From Zantedeschia hybrid cultivar (Eukaryota; Streptophyta; Magnoliopsida; Alismatales; Araceae): 64,000 bases of DNA. Where the stretch lies: the NCBI GenBank assembly GCA_030544215.1, contig JARZZO010000016.1, positions 31,456,001 through 31,520,000 on the forward strand, given 5' to 3'. A program made the position numbers and the translations under genes. The notes under the pieces are model-generated. The model made no database searches and was not told where the DNA came from. It saw only the letters and a list, made by a program, of their open reading frames with translations. This document shows, piece after piece, positions 22,030 to 33,656 of this stretch; positions within the stretch are counted from its first letter, which is position 1; each line of letters begins with the position of its first letter.

Positions 22030-23772
22030 AGGTTCCACTGTTTCTTGTCCCGTTTCGGTCTCCGAACTTAATATTTCATGCGTTATTCCATGCATAAATG
22101 TTCGATTAATTGTCGGACTTGTTTTCATACCATGGGCACAGTTAATTAGATTATTTTTCTGCAATTTTTTGAATTTTTTTTTTTTTTTGGGTTTTCGGAT
22201 TTTTCATGAGATGAAGATCCGGATTTATGGCGGCTTTGTAAGCACTTCCCAATCGTTGGGATGGAGGATTGAGATCCCAGATCTTCAGGGGATAGTCCCC
22301 AATGTCCACAGAGCATTAGGGCCATCACCGGGAGAGGCTATTGGAGGAGCTCCGGGAGTTCATCTTCTTTATTTTCGGGCATAAAAAAGAGAAATCAAAG
22401 GGGGTGGCTATGGAGCTATTTGGGCTTCTCCGGGTGTCTACCGGCGGCTGGGATCCCGCCGGTGCTCGGGGTGTCGCCGGGGAGGCCGGTCGGCGCCGTG
22501 GCCTGCTACCGGCCGGCGCTGTGGAAGCCCGCCGCCGGCTGCCTCAAACCTGCAAACCCTAGCAGGTGCTCGTCGGGTTGCAAGAGATGAAGGGGGTTGG
22601 CTCGGGGCCGGTTCAACCGAGTGGACCGGCCAGTTGGGCGAGCCAGGGCCGCCTGGGCCAGGGGCCCGAGCCCTGGCTCGTGCCCAGGGACCCTGGCTCG
22701 GGTCTCTGCCGAGCCAGGGCTAGCATTTGGGCCGAGCCAGTTGGCTCTATTGGCTGATCCCATTTGGGGCTTCTTTATTTTGTATGTTAAAGCCCCAATG
22801 CCCATTTAATATAAAATTGAAATTGAAAATAAGTTTTAAAATTCAAAACAGTTTTGAAAATTAAATTTATTTTTCAATTATTTTATTTAAATGGACTTAA
22901 AATGATTTTGAATCATTACCAATATATATTAACAATTGGATTGATTAACAATTAGTTGTTAATTGATTAATGTTAATTGTTAGTTTAATAGTTAAAATAA
23001 TGATTAATCTTAATAATACTAATATAATGGTTAAATTAGTAATTAATAATTATTAATCTAATAGTTAGATTATTAATTATTATTTCAACTAATTGTTAAC
23101 TAATATTTAAGTTACTTATTAATTTAATTGTTAAGTTAATAATTAACTTAAATGACTGATTTAAATGTTAAATTGACAGTCCTTAATTAATTATTGTTAG
23201 TCATTAATTTAATAGTTAAATTAATGATAACTTTAATTATTTAACCTAAGAGTTAGATTAATTGATTATTAATTACTTAGTGTTAATTATTAGTTTAAAA
23301 GTTAAATTAATAATTAACATTAATTGGCTAATCTAAATGTTAGATTAGTAGTTAATAATTAATTTGGTTGATTATTAATTTAAGTGTTAAATTATTAATT
23401 AACTTAGTTGGATTAATCTAAGAGTTAGATTAGTCTTTAAATAGTCTAATTGTTAGATTATTAATGGGGTTTAATCTAAGTGTTAGATTATTAGAAATGT
23501 TCTAATTTGCATGGAATAATATGGAATTATTAATTTGAAGTGTGTGCGCATGTGATGTGTATTTAATGCTTTTAAATTTTGATTTAATCGCATGTTAAGT
23601 TAATAAAATGAGTTTTCGAAATTCAAATACCAATTTTGATTGGATCCAAGTTTTTTGAAAGCCAAAATTATCTAATTTTGAAAACACATTTGTTTTAGCC
23701 ATGTGATGCGCTGAATCATGTGTGGGATGTTTAAAACACACCGTGGTCATAGATATGCACTTAATTTATTAT
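22030..23772 (+). other. Untranslated leader of element C
   Basis: No gene is supported. The first 400 bases resemble the leader inside element E (60075-60457). Between about 22610 and 22745 short GAGCCAGGG and CCCTGGCTC blocks alternate and could fold. From about 22800 to 23500 the sequence is strongly AT-rich, built from degenerate quasi-palindromic units such as TTAATTTAATAGTTAAATTA. Confidence 0.6.
22800..23500. repeat. AT-rich degenerate tandem repeat in the C leader
   Basis: Repeated variants of GTTAAATTAATAATTAA and TCTAAGTGTTAGATTA, each close to self-complementary, with irregular spacing of roughly 20-60 bases. It is probably a decayed tandem array. Confidence 0.6.
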
Positions 23773-23837
23773 TCATGTGATGAATGGATTGTGTGGATCG
23801 TGGATCGTGGATGTGATGAATGGATTGTGTGGATCCT

Positions 23838-24399
23838 CAGATATAAAAGGCACGAACCGTCCCAGCGAAACAAACTTCGCCTCGTACTCAAGTACCGTCA
23901 TACTCCCCTGCGTCAGGTCCATAAACTCCCTCTCCTTGGCTCGCTGGACATGTCTAGGGAAATATTGTGCATTGAACTCCTTGACAAAGGTCTCCCAAGA
24001 AATTTCCCTAAGACTCCTGTCCCCATAAGATAAACTCTTCAACGTGGTCCACCAGTCATAGGCGCTATCCTTCAGCATGAAGGTAGCCAGCAGGGTCCTC
24101 TCTACTGCTGCACAGTCCATAGTATCAAAAGTCTTCTCAATCTCTCTAAGCCAATGAATGGCCTCGTCAGGGTCGGGACGACCGGTGAAGTGAGGTGGCC
24201 TCAGCTTCAAGAACCTCTCGAGTGTAGCTGTGGTCCCTCCCCGAGTACTAGAACCCTCGCTAGGATCTCGAGTCTGATATCGAGCCATAGTATCCATCAT
24301 GGCCTCCATAAACTGCTCAACACTCGGCCTCCCTGCCTCGGACCCACTGGGGACATCTCCCCGCTCTCGAATAACTGGCATCCTCTTCCTGGGAGCCAT
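23838..24399 (-). pseudogene. Truncated gag of element B1
   Basis: The reading frame starts with MAPRKRMPVIRERGD and runs into the retrotransposon gag domain (FTGRPDPDEAIHWLREIEKTF, WWTTLKSL, SWETFVKEFNAQYFP, REFMDLTQGSMTVLEYEAKF). This is characteristic of Tekay/Del chromoviruses. The frame leaves gag after about residue 187; the codons beyond are copia leader. Zinc knuckle and all pol domains are missing, so the product would be nonfunctional. Confidence 0.82.
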
Positions 24400-24540
24400 C
24401 TACTCGCCTACAATTACAAAATCAAAAGTTCTAATTAGAGTCCTAAAACCTATGCTACCGCCGTGCCTGTACGGGATAATGTATTTATTTGCCGAATTTC
24501 CAACATTTAACTTGGTTATTTATTTATTTGCCAGACCGTA

Positions 24541-24553
24541 TGCTCTGATACCA
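24541..24553 (-). other. Primer binding site of element B1
   Basis: Minus-strand TGGTATCAGAGCA, two bases from the LTR end, matching initiator tRNA-Met. It fixes both orientation and LTR boundary. Confidence 0.85.
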
Positions 24554-25597
24554 ACTGTAACGACCCGCCACCCTATAATCGGGGATCCGATTACTAAATG
24601 GGTACCGAATCATTAATTTGGGACCAAACCAGGATCTAGTAAGTCTGGGAAATAAATAATAAACTAAGCTAAACATTCACATCGCATTGAATTGAAATAA
24701 AAGTGCAGGAATTAAAATTATAATGCGACTCGATACAGCAAATAATTACATTCTCCAACATAAGGAAATAATTAAACATACAGGCCAAAGATAATTAACA
24801 ACTACATCGGGGCATACCCCGGAACAACCGCTGAAGACACACCACACCCGGCCGCACACGCCGCTCTAAGTCTGCTGGGAGTCCTCACCTGAAAACCGCA
24901 GGGGTGAGTCTCAAGACAAGACTCAGTAGGGATCCTTCGATCCCCACTGCCCACGCACACACCCACAAGTGTAAAGTACTAACAGTAAGGTAACAAGTGT
25001 AGTGGCAGGTACGATATCTAATTCTCTACGTGAGAACACATGCGGTCGAAATATAATAATCATGCACATTCTAAGCCAACCGTTAGAAAACCCACAACTG
25101 CCGTCTCGATAGAACTCGCCGACCGTACAAACAACGGTGGGAAAAACCTCGACCCGCTGAGACCAAGGAGTAGCCCCTCGGATAGCACGGTCGCTACTCC
25201 GGCCCAACCGGCTCAGGTGACTACCCCTTCCCTCAGCATGAGTGACTTTCCGAATGTACCACTCCGACACCGGTACTAGCTGACCCCGGGGTTCACCAGG
25301 TGACCCTCTCTCACTAGGCGTCACCCCGCCCACGCCCCCACCGGCGCTGTGCTCACGCCCCCACCAGCACAGGGTGATAAATCGCTACAATGTCACTCCA
25401 GGTCCACAGTAACACAAAACCACAAAAACTCAGCACTGTACGATCCGGTCACGTGAAAAGTCTGCGATCGTATAACACACGTGTGACACCATCCGGTCAT
25501 GAAGAATCCATCTCCACCGGGTACACTAAAACATGCACTAACCATCATCTAATAGTATGAACACATTTTACTGGCATGAATTAGCGGAATTCTGTCT

Positions 25598-25960
25598 TGA
25601 ATCGCGTCGACCGAGGTCGACGCCATTCAAGCTCCATGTACAGGTTCATATAAATCAGTCTTCAGAATCTGGCCTTAAAAGGCGTCGACGCCAGAAGACG
25701 CCGTTTAAAAGGCGTCGACATCCTCAGACGCCATTCAGCACAGAAGACCAGGATTTCCCGAAATCTTTAAACAGGGGATTTCTGCCTTAAAAAGGCGTCA
25801 TGGCTACCTGACGCTATTCAAAACGCGTCGACCACCCATGACGTCTTTTAGTCCCAGAATCCCAAACTGGCAGACTCTCAGTCAGGCGATTCCTGTCTAA
25901 AAGGCGTCGTGATGGCCCGACGCCCTTTGAAAAGGCGTCGTCCATGCACGACGTCTTTCA
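25598..25960. repeat. Seven interrupted palindromes, first group, in B1 LTR
   Basis: GCGTC half-sites begin at 25604, 25682, 25712, 25795, 25825, 25904 and 25935. Three adjoining pairs are 30, 30 and 31 bp apart, and corresponding sites recur every 108-113 bp. Spacers are 10 bases. All seven have partners in the same order in the copy at 48380-48750. Confidence 0.88.
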
Positions 25961-26520
25961 ACCCCAGGAATCAGAGTTGCCATGAGCCCGAGGGCTCCCC
26001 TTTTCAACCCAAACAGCCCCAAAATACCCAAAAACGGAGGAGAAAGAGGGGCACACAATCCATAGGAAATCTCAATCATAGCAAATCCCCCATATCATCA
26101 AAAGAACTCCTAAACATGCTCATTCTACCCCCCAAAACCAAGGATCCACAACATGCATAAACGGGGGAAAACATGGTTTAAACACAAAGCCGTGGGAACC
26201 GTCACCCTACCGGACACTCGAACGCCTCCGAGCTTCAAGCCGTCCTCCTGTCTCGCCCCACGCCGCCGCCGGTACCGCCGAGGTCGTCCTAGCCCCACCG
26301 TGACGTCGGCCGCCGTCCGGAGAGTAGAACGCCGCAGTGGAAGTGGAGGTGGTAGGGGTAGGAGCCAGGTAGAGGATGGAGTGGAGGGAGAGGCGAAATG
26401 GTGTGAGGAAAAGAGGGAGGAGGAGGGGGTCGCCGCCGTCACCGGAGGAGAAGGAGAGAAGGAGGGTCGGAGAAAACGAGGGGAAAGAAGGAGGGCTCGC
26501 GGGGTTAACCAGAAACTGGC

Positions 26521-26825
26521 TAAAATGCGTCGACATGCACGGATGCCTATCAGGTGACATGACGGCCGCTCTGACAAGATTCTGAAACGCGTCGTCCTTC
26601 ACAGACGCCATTCAGACAACTTGTCAGGGCCGTACTCTGACACACCCAGAGTCTCAGTCTAAAAGGCGTCGACCCACACGGACGCCGTTCAGACGACCTG
26701 ACAGGGCCGTACTCTCGCGGTCCAAAGTCAGTCCACGTGGCACCCACGTGGCAGAACCTGAAACGCGTCTGCCACGGTGGACGCCGATTAAAACGCGTCT
26801 TGGGGTCCTGACGCGATTCGACTCA
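26521..26825. repeat. Five interrupted palindromes, second group, in B1 LTR
   Basis: GCGTC half-sites begin at 26527, 26589, 26666, 26765 and 26795 (last spacing 30 bp), each with a 10-base spacer before GACGC or GATGC. Partners lie at about 47545-47840 in the other LTR copy. Confidence 0.88.
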
Positions 26826-26901
26826 GAACCCCCGCCCCTCACCAGGGCCAGAACTACAGGGCCCGACCCGAAAACCGGATCCGAAAGTCTCGGTCCTTAC
26901 A

Positions 26902-27436
26902 CCCGTTCTGTATAACTGAGGGTTATACAATCCATCGAAAATTAGTGGGAGTTAAACTTGAACAAAAGACCATGTCTTGTTTTAAATTTTAATAATTGAA
27001 CATCTACTAAATAGATTTTACTTATCTCCTGTAGGGAATTATATCGTCGAATAACCCACTCCGTGGCATACTTGATGCCCTTTTGACTTACCTGATCTAC
27101 TTGGATTGGTTCAGAAACCTGAAGAATGTCTTCAGATCTGAGTACAATAACTTTGTCCCTGGAGCTGATCCTCCTGCTGAATCTGCATTGGATGCCCCTA
27201 AAGCATAGATGATAGCTAATGATAAAAGATCGAAGGACAAATGCAAAAGAGTAGTAAAGGGTGACTACTTCTACTATACGCAGTATGATCACCGGAAGAG
27301 GAACTGCAAGGAGTTCCTTAACGATAAAGCTCATGGAAGAGTGAAGCTATCTAAAGCTTCAGATATCTATATGATAGATATCAACTTATTAGTTAGAGAT
27401 TCCACATCTTAGGTATTGGATACCGGATGTGCTTCT
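26902..27436 (+). pseudogene. Decayed gag of element C
   Basis: From about 27030 the sequence aligns with the gag of element F (CCACTCCGTGGCATACTTGATGCC against 56578 onward), but most of the capsid region is deleted. A degraded zinc knuckle (YFYYTQYDHRKRNC, both first Cys lost) occurs near 27265, then the protease DTG (LDTGC) at about 27418-27432, where D1 interrupts. Multiple stops make it nonfunctional. Confidence 0.75.
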
Positions 27437-29021
27437 TATTGGGATCCGGGCGGGACGTGAAGAACGCAGCGGAAACGAAGAACAAAAATTAAACCCGCCC
27501 GATGCCTGCTGATCCGATTCGGAACGAAAACACAAACCGAAAAATCGGGTTGGAATCTGATTACCAAGCGCGGATTCGAATCCGCTTCCGTTTCGGTTCC
27601 GTCGAGGCGATGCCGCAAGCCGCACAAGCGTCCGGCCTCCAGCGGTATCCACGCGATCCTCCGCGGTGGTTCGTCCTCGATCCCTCGTCCGTTACAGCTC
27701 GCTCGCTGAAGATCCGTCGCTGCAACGGTTGCAGAAATCCCGCCGACGGGAATTCCCGACTTTCGGGAATCACACGCGGCGGAGACGGAAGCTGTTCTGG
27801 TGCGTCGAACGGGACGCCCAGAGGAGGAGAGAGAAAGGGGGGGATGACGGCCAGCAAGGGAAATCCTGGAGCTTGGCCCAGGGTTTCTCAACAGCGTGTA
27901 TATATATTAAGTCGGCGCGACTTTTCACAAAAGTCCCCGAGTTAATATAAATCCCACTTATGTACCACCGACTGAGAATCTTATTGCGTGTGACCCTCTA
28001 GGCCCATTAACAGTCCGATTTTCAGCCCGTTAAGTCCAATAACTAGTTATTGACTTATTGTAATTAATTAATATCTATATATTAACTAATTACTTAACCG
28101 AATTGACATCGCATGTAAATTCGGTCAGACTTCTGATCAAGTTGGGTGCCAAGCAACACCGCATGATCCCGGAAGGTAATGAGGTTCAGCAACCCGCTCA
28201 TGGAACCTGTCCGTCCACAGTTACCACGTGGCTATAATCCTTCGTTCGCAAAATGCTCTCGAGTTAACCTAGGGTATGGTCAACTGTCAAACCCTAGATG
28301 GTCAACTCACTTGAATCAGACTCCGCTGTACAATATCCGAAAACCACTTTTCTGATATTGTTTCTGCTCTAGCCAGAGACTCCTGCGGATCTACTCTAGA
28401 GCATTCTCTCTCCAGTTACTTGAGAGAGAACGATCCTTTATTGAACACACAATCACCTTCGAAGGTCTTCCACTGGACCCGATCCTTGACTATTTGAGAT
28501 CCTATGGATAGGGATTCGTAGGTCAAGGTCAAAGTCCAGAAGTCCACCGACAAGGTGTCTTTGGTGTCTCAAGTCCAAGGATCAACCACGCTACTGTGAC
28601 GATGAATCAAGCCGATTGACAGTCAGGTAAATTACCATTCGGCGATTCATGTCGGATCAGTTTAGTGAACTCATTCCCCAATGAGCACCTACAGGTTTAC
28701 CATTGTGTCTCCACACTAGTAACTAACGAGATCAGTCACCCTCATCATATGAGCTGGAATAACCTGTACTAGTCTAACCGGATGTTTGATGTCCTTCTCA
28801 AACATCCTACGGCTAGGAACAATTGAGAATATGTGTTTATAAGTCATCAGTCTCATTAGTATGATCTCATCATAATCTGATGACTATTGCACATATTCAT
28901 GGACTTCATTATGCGTAAATATAAATATGCCAATCTACATAATGAATTTAATGCCATTTATTAGTGAACCAGATTGAAATAGGTGCCTTATGATTGGCTT
29001 AGAGGACACCTATATCCATCA
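27437..29021 (-). mobile_element. Solo LTR D1 in element C
   Basis: 1585 bp between duplicated cttct (27432-27436 and 29022-29026). Excision restores the protease of C. On the minus strand it begins TGATGGATATAGG and ends GGATCCCAATA, related to but distinct from the LTRs of C and E. The terminal dinucleotide has mutated. It contains the palindrome GCGGATTCGAATCCGC (27570-27585). Confidence 0.88.
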
Positions 29022-29026
29022 CTTCT

Positions 29027-30629
29027 CATATCTGCCATGATGTGCAGATGCTGACAAGTAAGCGCAAGCTGAGACAAGGTGAGGTGGAATTGAGGCTAGG
29101 AAACGGCGCAAAAGTTGCAGCGATTGTTGTTGGGACAGCAAACCTCAGGCTTCCATCGAGAGACACCTTACTATTAGAAGATTGTTATTATGTTCCTAGC
29201 ATAATAAAGAACATCATATCAATATCTTGTTTGGACAAGATAGGATATAAGTTGACTATTGATAATAGAAGTTGTTCGATTTATTATGGTAATAAATCAA
29301 TAGCTTCAGCATCTTTAGTCAACGGTCTATATCTATTAGATGTTTCTTATTACAATCTTCAGATTGATAATGCTCTTAAGAAGAGCAAGAATTGTGTGAA
29401 CCAGGCTTACATGTGGCATTGTAGACTTAGGCACATTGGCGAAAGCAGGTTGCAAAAGTTGCATAAGCATGGTTATTTAACAGCATCTGATTATGAATCG
29501 TTTGCAACATGTGAATCCTGTCTTATGGGAAAGATGGCAAAATCTCCATTTACTGCACATGGAGAACGTGCCAAAGACATTCTGGAACTAATATATTCGG
29601 ATGTATGTGGTCCCATGTCCACCCAAGCCAATGGTGGCTTTTCTTACTTCATCACGTTCACCGATGACTTCTCAAGATTCGGCTATGTGTACTTAATGAA
29701 GTACAAGTCGGAAGCATTTGAGAAGTTCAAGGAGTTCAAGAATGAGGTAGAGAAGCAGTTAGGAAAGAGTATTAAAGCTCTTTGATCAGATCGAGGAGGA
29801 GAATACTTGAGTATTAACTTCACACAATTCTTAAAGGATAATGGTATCCTTTCTCAACTGACCCCTCCATATACACCACAGATGAATGGTGTATCGAAAA
29901 GGAGGAATCGCACCTTGTTGGACATGGTGCGATCCATGATGAGCTTTTCGGGATTACCAGTGTCCCTCTGGGGGTATGCTCTAAAGTCAGCAACATACCT
30001 ACTGAACAGAGTACCCAGCAAATATGTGGCCTCTACTCCATATGAGATATGGAAAGGCAGGAAACCAGAATTTAAACATGTTAAAGTCTGGGGTTGTCCT
30101 GCTCATGTAAAGAGGCATGATCTAGACAAGCTGGAATCACGAACTGATAAATGTAGGTTTGTGGAATATCCAAAGGAAACCTTTGGATACTATTTTTTCT
30201 ATCCTGGTGAACAAAAGGTGTTTGTCGCCAGGAAAGCTGTCTTCTTGGAAGAGGAATACCTTCTCCACGAGGACAGTGGGAGTAAAATAGTACTGGAAGA
30301 GGTTCCAGATCCCCAAACAGCTACATTATCATTAGATGAGATATCAGTTCCTGAATCTGTTCAGGTACACACAGATGAACCTCGTAGATCTGGTAGAGTA
30401 CCTAGACTACCTGAACGATATGTGGGACATATTGCTGAAGGTAAGTCTAAGGTACAATATAATGAGGATGATGATCCTAAAACCTACCAGGAGGCCATAG
30501 AAGGCCCAGAAGCCGGGAAATGGCGAGAAGCCATGAACTCAGAAATCCAGTCCATATGCACTAACCAAGTTTGGAACTTTGAGGACTTGCCCGAGGGTAT
30601 TGTACCCATCGGTTGCAAGTGGATCTTTA
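29027..30629 (+). pseudogene. Integrase region of element C
   Basis: After the protease, the gag-pre-integrase finger (WHCRLRHIGESRLQKLH ... CESCLMGKM) and the integrase core are present: first Asp in YSDVCGPM, second in SDRGGEY. A TGA (29783-29785) sits just before SDRGGEY. The catalytic Glu is changed to Lys (AAA at 29897-29899) where element F retains GAA. The region then runs to the RT start (IVPIGCKWIF), where D2 interrupts. Confidence 0.85.
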
Positions 30630-32216
30630 TGTTGGGATCCGGGCGCGACGCGAAGAACGCAGCGGAAACGAAGAACAAAAAATTAAACCCGCCCGATGCC
30701 CGCTGATCAGATTCGGAACGAAAAACGCAAACCGAAAAATCAGGTTGAAATCTGATTACCGTGCGTGGATTCGAATCCGCTTTCGTTTCGGTTCCGTCGA
30801 GGCGATGCCGCAAGCCGCACAAGCGTCCGGCCTCCAGTGGTATCCACGCGATCCTCCGCGGTGGTTCGTCCTCGATCCCTCGTCCGTTTCAGCTCGCTCG
30901 CTGAAGATCCGTCGCCGCAACGATTGCGGAAATCCCGCCGACGGGAATTCCCGACTTTCGGGAATCATACGCAGCGGAGACGGAAGCTGTTCTGGCGCGC
31001 CGAACGGGACGCCCAGAGGTGGAGAGAGAAAGGGGGGGTGACAGCCAGCAAGGGAAATCCTAGAGCTTGGCCCAGGGTTTCTCAACAGCGTGTATATATA
31101 TTAAGTCGGCACGACTTTTCACAAATGTCCCCGAGTTAATATAAATCCCATTTATGTACCACCGACTGAGAATCTTATTGCGTGTGACCCTCTAGGCCCA
31201 TTTACCAGTCCGGTTTTCAGCCCGTTAAGTCCAATAACTAGTTATTGACTTATTGTAATTAATTAATATCTATATATTAACTAATTACTTAATCGAATTG
31301 ACATCACATGTAAATCCGGTCGGACTTCTGACCAAGTTGGGTGCCAAGCAACACCGCATGATCTCGAAAGGTAATGGGGTTCAGCAACCCACTCATGGAA
31401 CCTGTCCGTCCACAGTTACCACGTGGCTATAATCCTTCGTTCGCACAATGCTCTCGAGTTAACCTAGGGTATGGTCAACTGTCAAACCCTAGATGGTCAA
31501 CTCACTTGAATCAGACTCCGCTGTACAATATCCGAAAACCACTTTTCTGATATTGTTTCTGCTCTAGCTAGAGACTCCTGCGGATCTACTCTAGAGCATT
31601 CTCTCTCCAGTTACCTAAGAGCGAACGATCCTCTATTGAACACACAATCACCTTCGAAGGTCTTCCGCTGGACCCGATCCTTGACTATTAGAGATCCCGT
31701 GGATAGAGATTCGTAGGTCAAGGTCAAAGTCCAGAAGTCCACCGACAAGGTGTCTTTGGTGTCTCAAGTCCAAGGATCAACCACGCTACTGTGACGATGA
31801 ATCAAGCCGATTGACAGTCAGGTAAATTACCATTCGGCTATTCATGTCGGATCAGTTCAGTGAACTCATTCTCTAATGAGCACCTACAGGTTTACCATTG
31901 TGTCTCCACACTAGTAACTAACGAGATCAGTCACCCTCATCATATGAGCTGGAATAACCTGTACTAGTCTAACCGGATGTTTGATGTCCTTCTCAAACAT
32001 CCTATGACTAGGAACAATTGAGAATATGTGTTTATAAGTCATCAGTCTCATTATTATGATCTCATCGTAATCTGATGACTATTGCACATATTCATGGACT
32101 TCATTATGCGCAATTATAAATATGCCAATCTACATAATGAATTTAACGCCATTTATTAGTGAACCAGATTGAAATAGGTGCCTAATGATTGGCTTAGAGG
32201 ACACCTATATCCATCA
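30630..32216 (-). mobile_element. Solo LTR D2 in element C
   Basis: 1587 bp between duplicated cttta (30625-30629 and 32217-32221), with intact ends (TGTTGGGATCC ... ATATCCATCA on the plus strand). It is nearly identical to D1 and in the same orientation. Excision joins IVPIGCKWIF to KRKINADGRI, restoring RT. Confidence 0.9.
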
Positions 32217-32221
32217 CTTTA

Positions 32222-33642
32222 AGAGAAAGATCAATGCTGATGGACGGATCGACACTTATAAGGCAAGGTTGGTGGCAAAGGGATATCGTCAAAGGCAAGG
32301 AATTGACTATGATGAGACTTTCTCACCAGTTGCCATGATAAAGTCGATAAGAGTTCTACTCGCCATTGCTGCACATTTTGATTATGAAATCTAGCAGATG
32401 GATGTGAAGACTGCCTTCCTTAATGGTAACCTTGAGGAGGAGGTGTATATGATACAACCAGAAGGTTTCACATCCAAAGAATCTCCAGATAAAGTGTGCA
32501 AGCTTCAGAGGTCCAGTTATGGACTGAAGCAGGCTTCCCGGAGCTGGAACATAAGATTTGACGAGGTTGTCAAGTCTTATGACTTCATTAAGAATGAAGA
32601 TGAGCCTTGTGTGTACAAGAAGACCAGTGGGAGTGCAGTCACTTTTCTAGTTCTTTACGTAGATGACATACTACTCATTGGGAATGATGTAGCTATGATG
32701 TCATCAGTAAAGATCTGGCTGTCGAAAAACTTCTCCATGAAGGATTTGGGAGAAGCATCCTACATATTGGGAATACAGATCTATAGAGATAGATCAAAGA
32801 GGATGCTTGGAATGACCCAATCCTTGTACATAGATACCATAGTCAAAAGGTTTGGCATGGAAAATTCCAAGAGAGGTCTCATACCGATGAGACGTGGAAT
32901 TAGTCTCTCAAAGGAGCAGTCTCCTAAGACTCCTCATGAGAGGGCATTCATGGATAGAATACCCTATGCCTCTGCCATAGGATCTATCATGTATGCCATG
33001 CTATGTACACGGCCTGATGTTGCATTTGCTCTAAGTGTTACGAGCATATTTCAGGTTGATCCAGGCGAAGAGCACTGGAAGGCAGTGAAATACATCCTTA
33101 AGTACTTGAGAAGAACTAAGGATATGTTTCTTGTCTATGGAGGAGGTGACTTGAAACTACGAGGCTTTACTGACTCGAGTTTCCAGTCAGATCTAGATGA
33201 TAGCAAGTCAACATCTGGATTCGTGTTTACTTTGAACGGAGGCGCAGTGTGCTAGAAGAGTTCCAAGCAAGTAACCACTGCAGATTCGACGACTGAAGCT
33301 GAGTACATCGCTGTAGCTGAAGCCGCCAAGGAAGCAGTGTGGTTGAAGAAATTCATCACCGACCTCGGCGTAGTTCCCAGCATCTCTGAGCCTGTTCCAC
33401 TGTTGTGCGACAACAATGGAGCGATTGCGCAAGCGAAAGAGCCGCGGTCTCATCAGAAATCGAAGCATATTCTGAGGCGCTTTCAACTTATCAGAGAGAT
33501 CATATCCAGAGGAGATGTAGTAGTGGAAAGAGTTCCATCCGTCGACAATGTAGCAGATCCACTGACAAAGCCGTTGGTTCAAATTGTGTTTGAGCGTCAC
33601 CTAGAGTCTATAGGCTTATTGTATAAAGGTGATTGGCTTTAG
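32222..33642 (+). pseudogene. Reverse transcriptase and RNase H of element C
   Basis: The frame shows the copia RT (YKARLVAKGYRQRQGIDYDETFSPV, MDVKTAFLNG, YGLKQASRSW, LYVDDILL) and RNase H (FTDSSFQSDLDDSKSTSG, EAEYIAVAEAAKEAVWL, DNNGAIAQAK), ending GDWL and stop at about 33640. Two nonsense codons, TAG at 32392-32394 and TAG at 33253-33255, both look like Trp codons changed by one base. No frameshift is seen. Confidence 0.88.
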
Positions 33643-33645
33643 TCC

Positions 33646-33656
33646 AAGTGGGAGAT
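33646..33656 (+). other. Polypurine tract of element C
   Basis: AAGTGGGAGAT directly before the 3' LTR; the same form (CGGGAGAT) precedes the 3' LTR of element F at about 63932. Confidence 0.75.

Larger units (their letters stand above)
23773..26901 (-). mobile_element. Truncated Ty3/gypsy chromovirus B1 (Tekay/Del-like)
   Basis: Minus-strand element with a full 5' LTR (24556-26901), an initiator-Met type primer site (24541-24553) and the first 190 codons of gag. Everything after gag, including pol and the 3' LTR, is gone, and the copia C leader resumes near 23840. A duplicated 23-base sequence (GATGAATGGATTGTGTGG) lies at the broken end. No TSD can be matched because one end is deleted. Confidence 0.82.
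24556..26901 (-). repeat. 5' LTR of element B1, 2346 bp
   Basis: Bounded by TGTAAGGACC and GTCGTTACA on the minus strand; the family has a second copy at 47466-49786 in opposite orientation. It holds 12 interrupted palindromes in two groups, a 3' part starting GTAACGACCCGCC, and a GC-rich middle. The palindrome groups lie about 100-1300 bases into the LTR, so mainly in U3. Confidence 0.9.

Noticed and set aside
22016..22809. Open frames in the C leader
   Set aside because: Not conserved with the E leader; GC-rich low-complexity sequence.
24923..25333. Minus-strand 136-codon frame (and 49129-49416 in the other copy)
   Set aside because: Lies within the U5 side of LTR B; no domain and frame not shared precisely.
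26125..26611. Overlapping open frames in the GC-rich part of the B1 LTR, and mirrored ones at 47820-48162
   Set aside because: Inside an LTR, present in both B copies with frame differences, no recognised domain.
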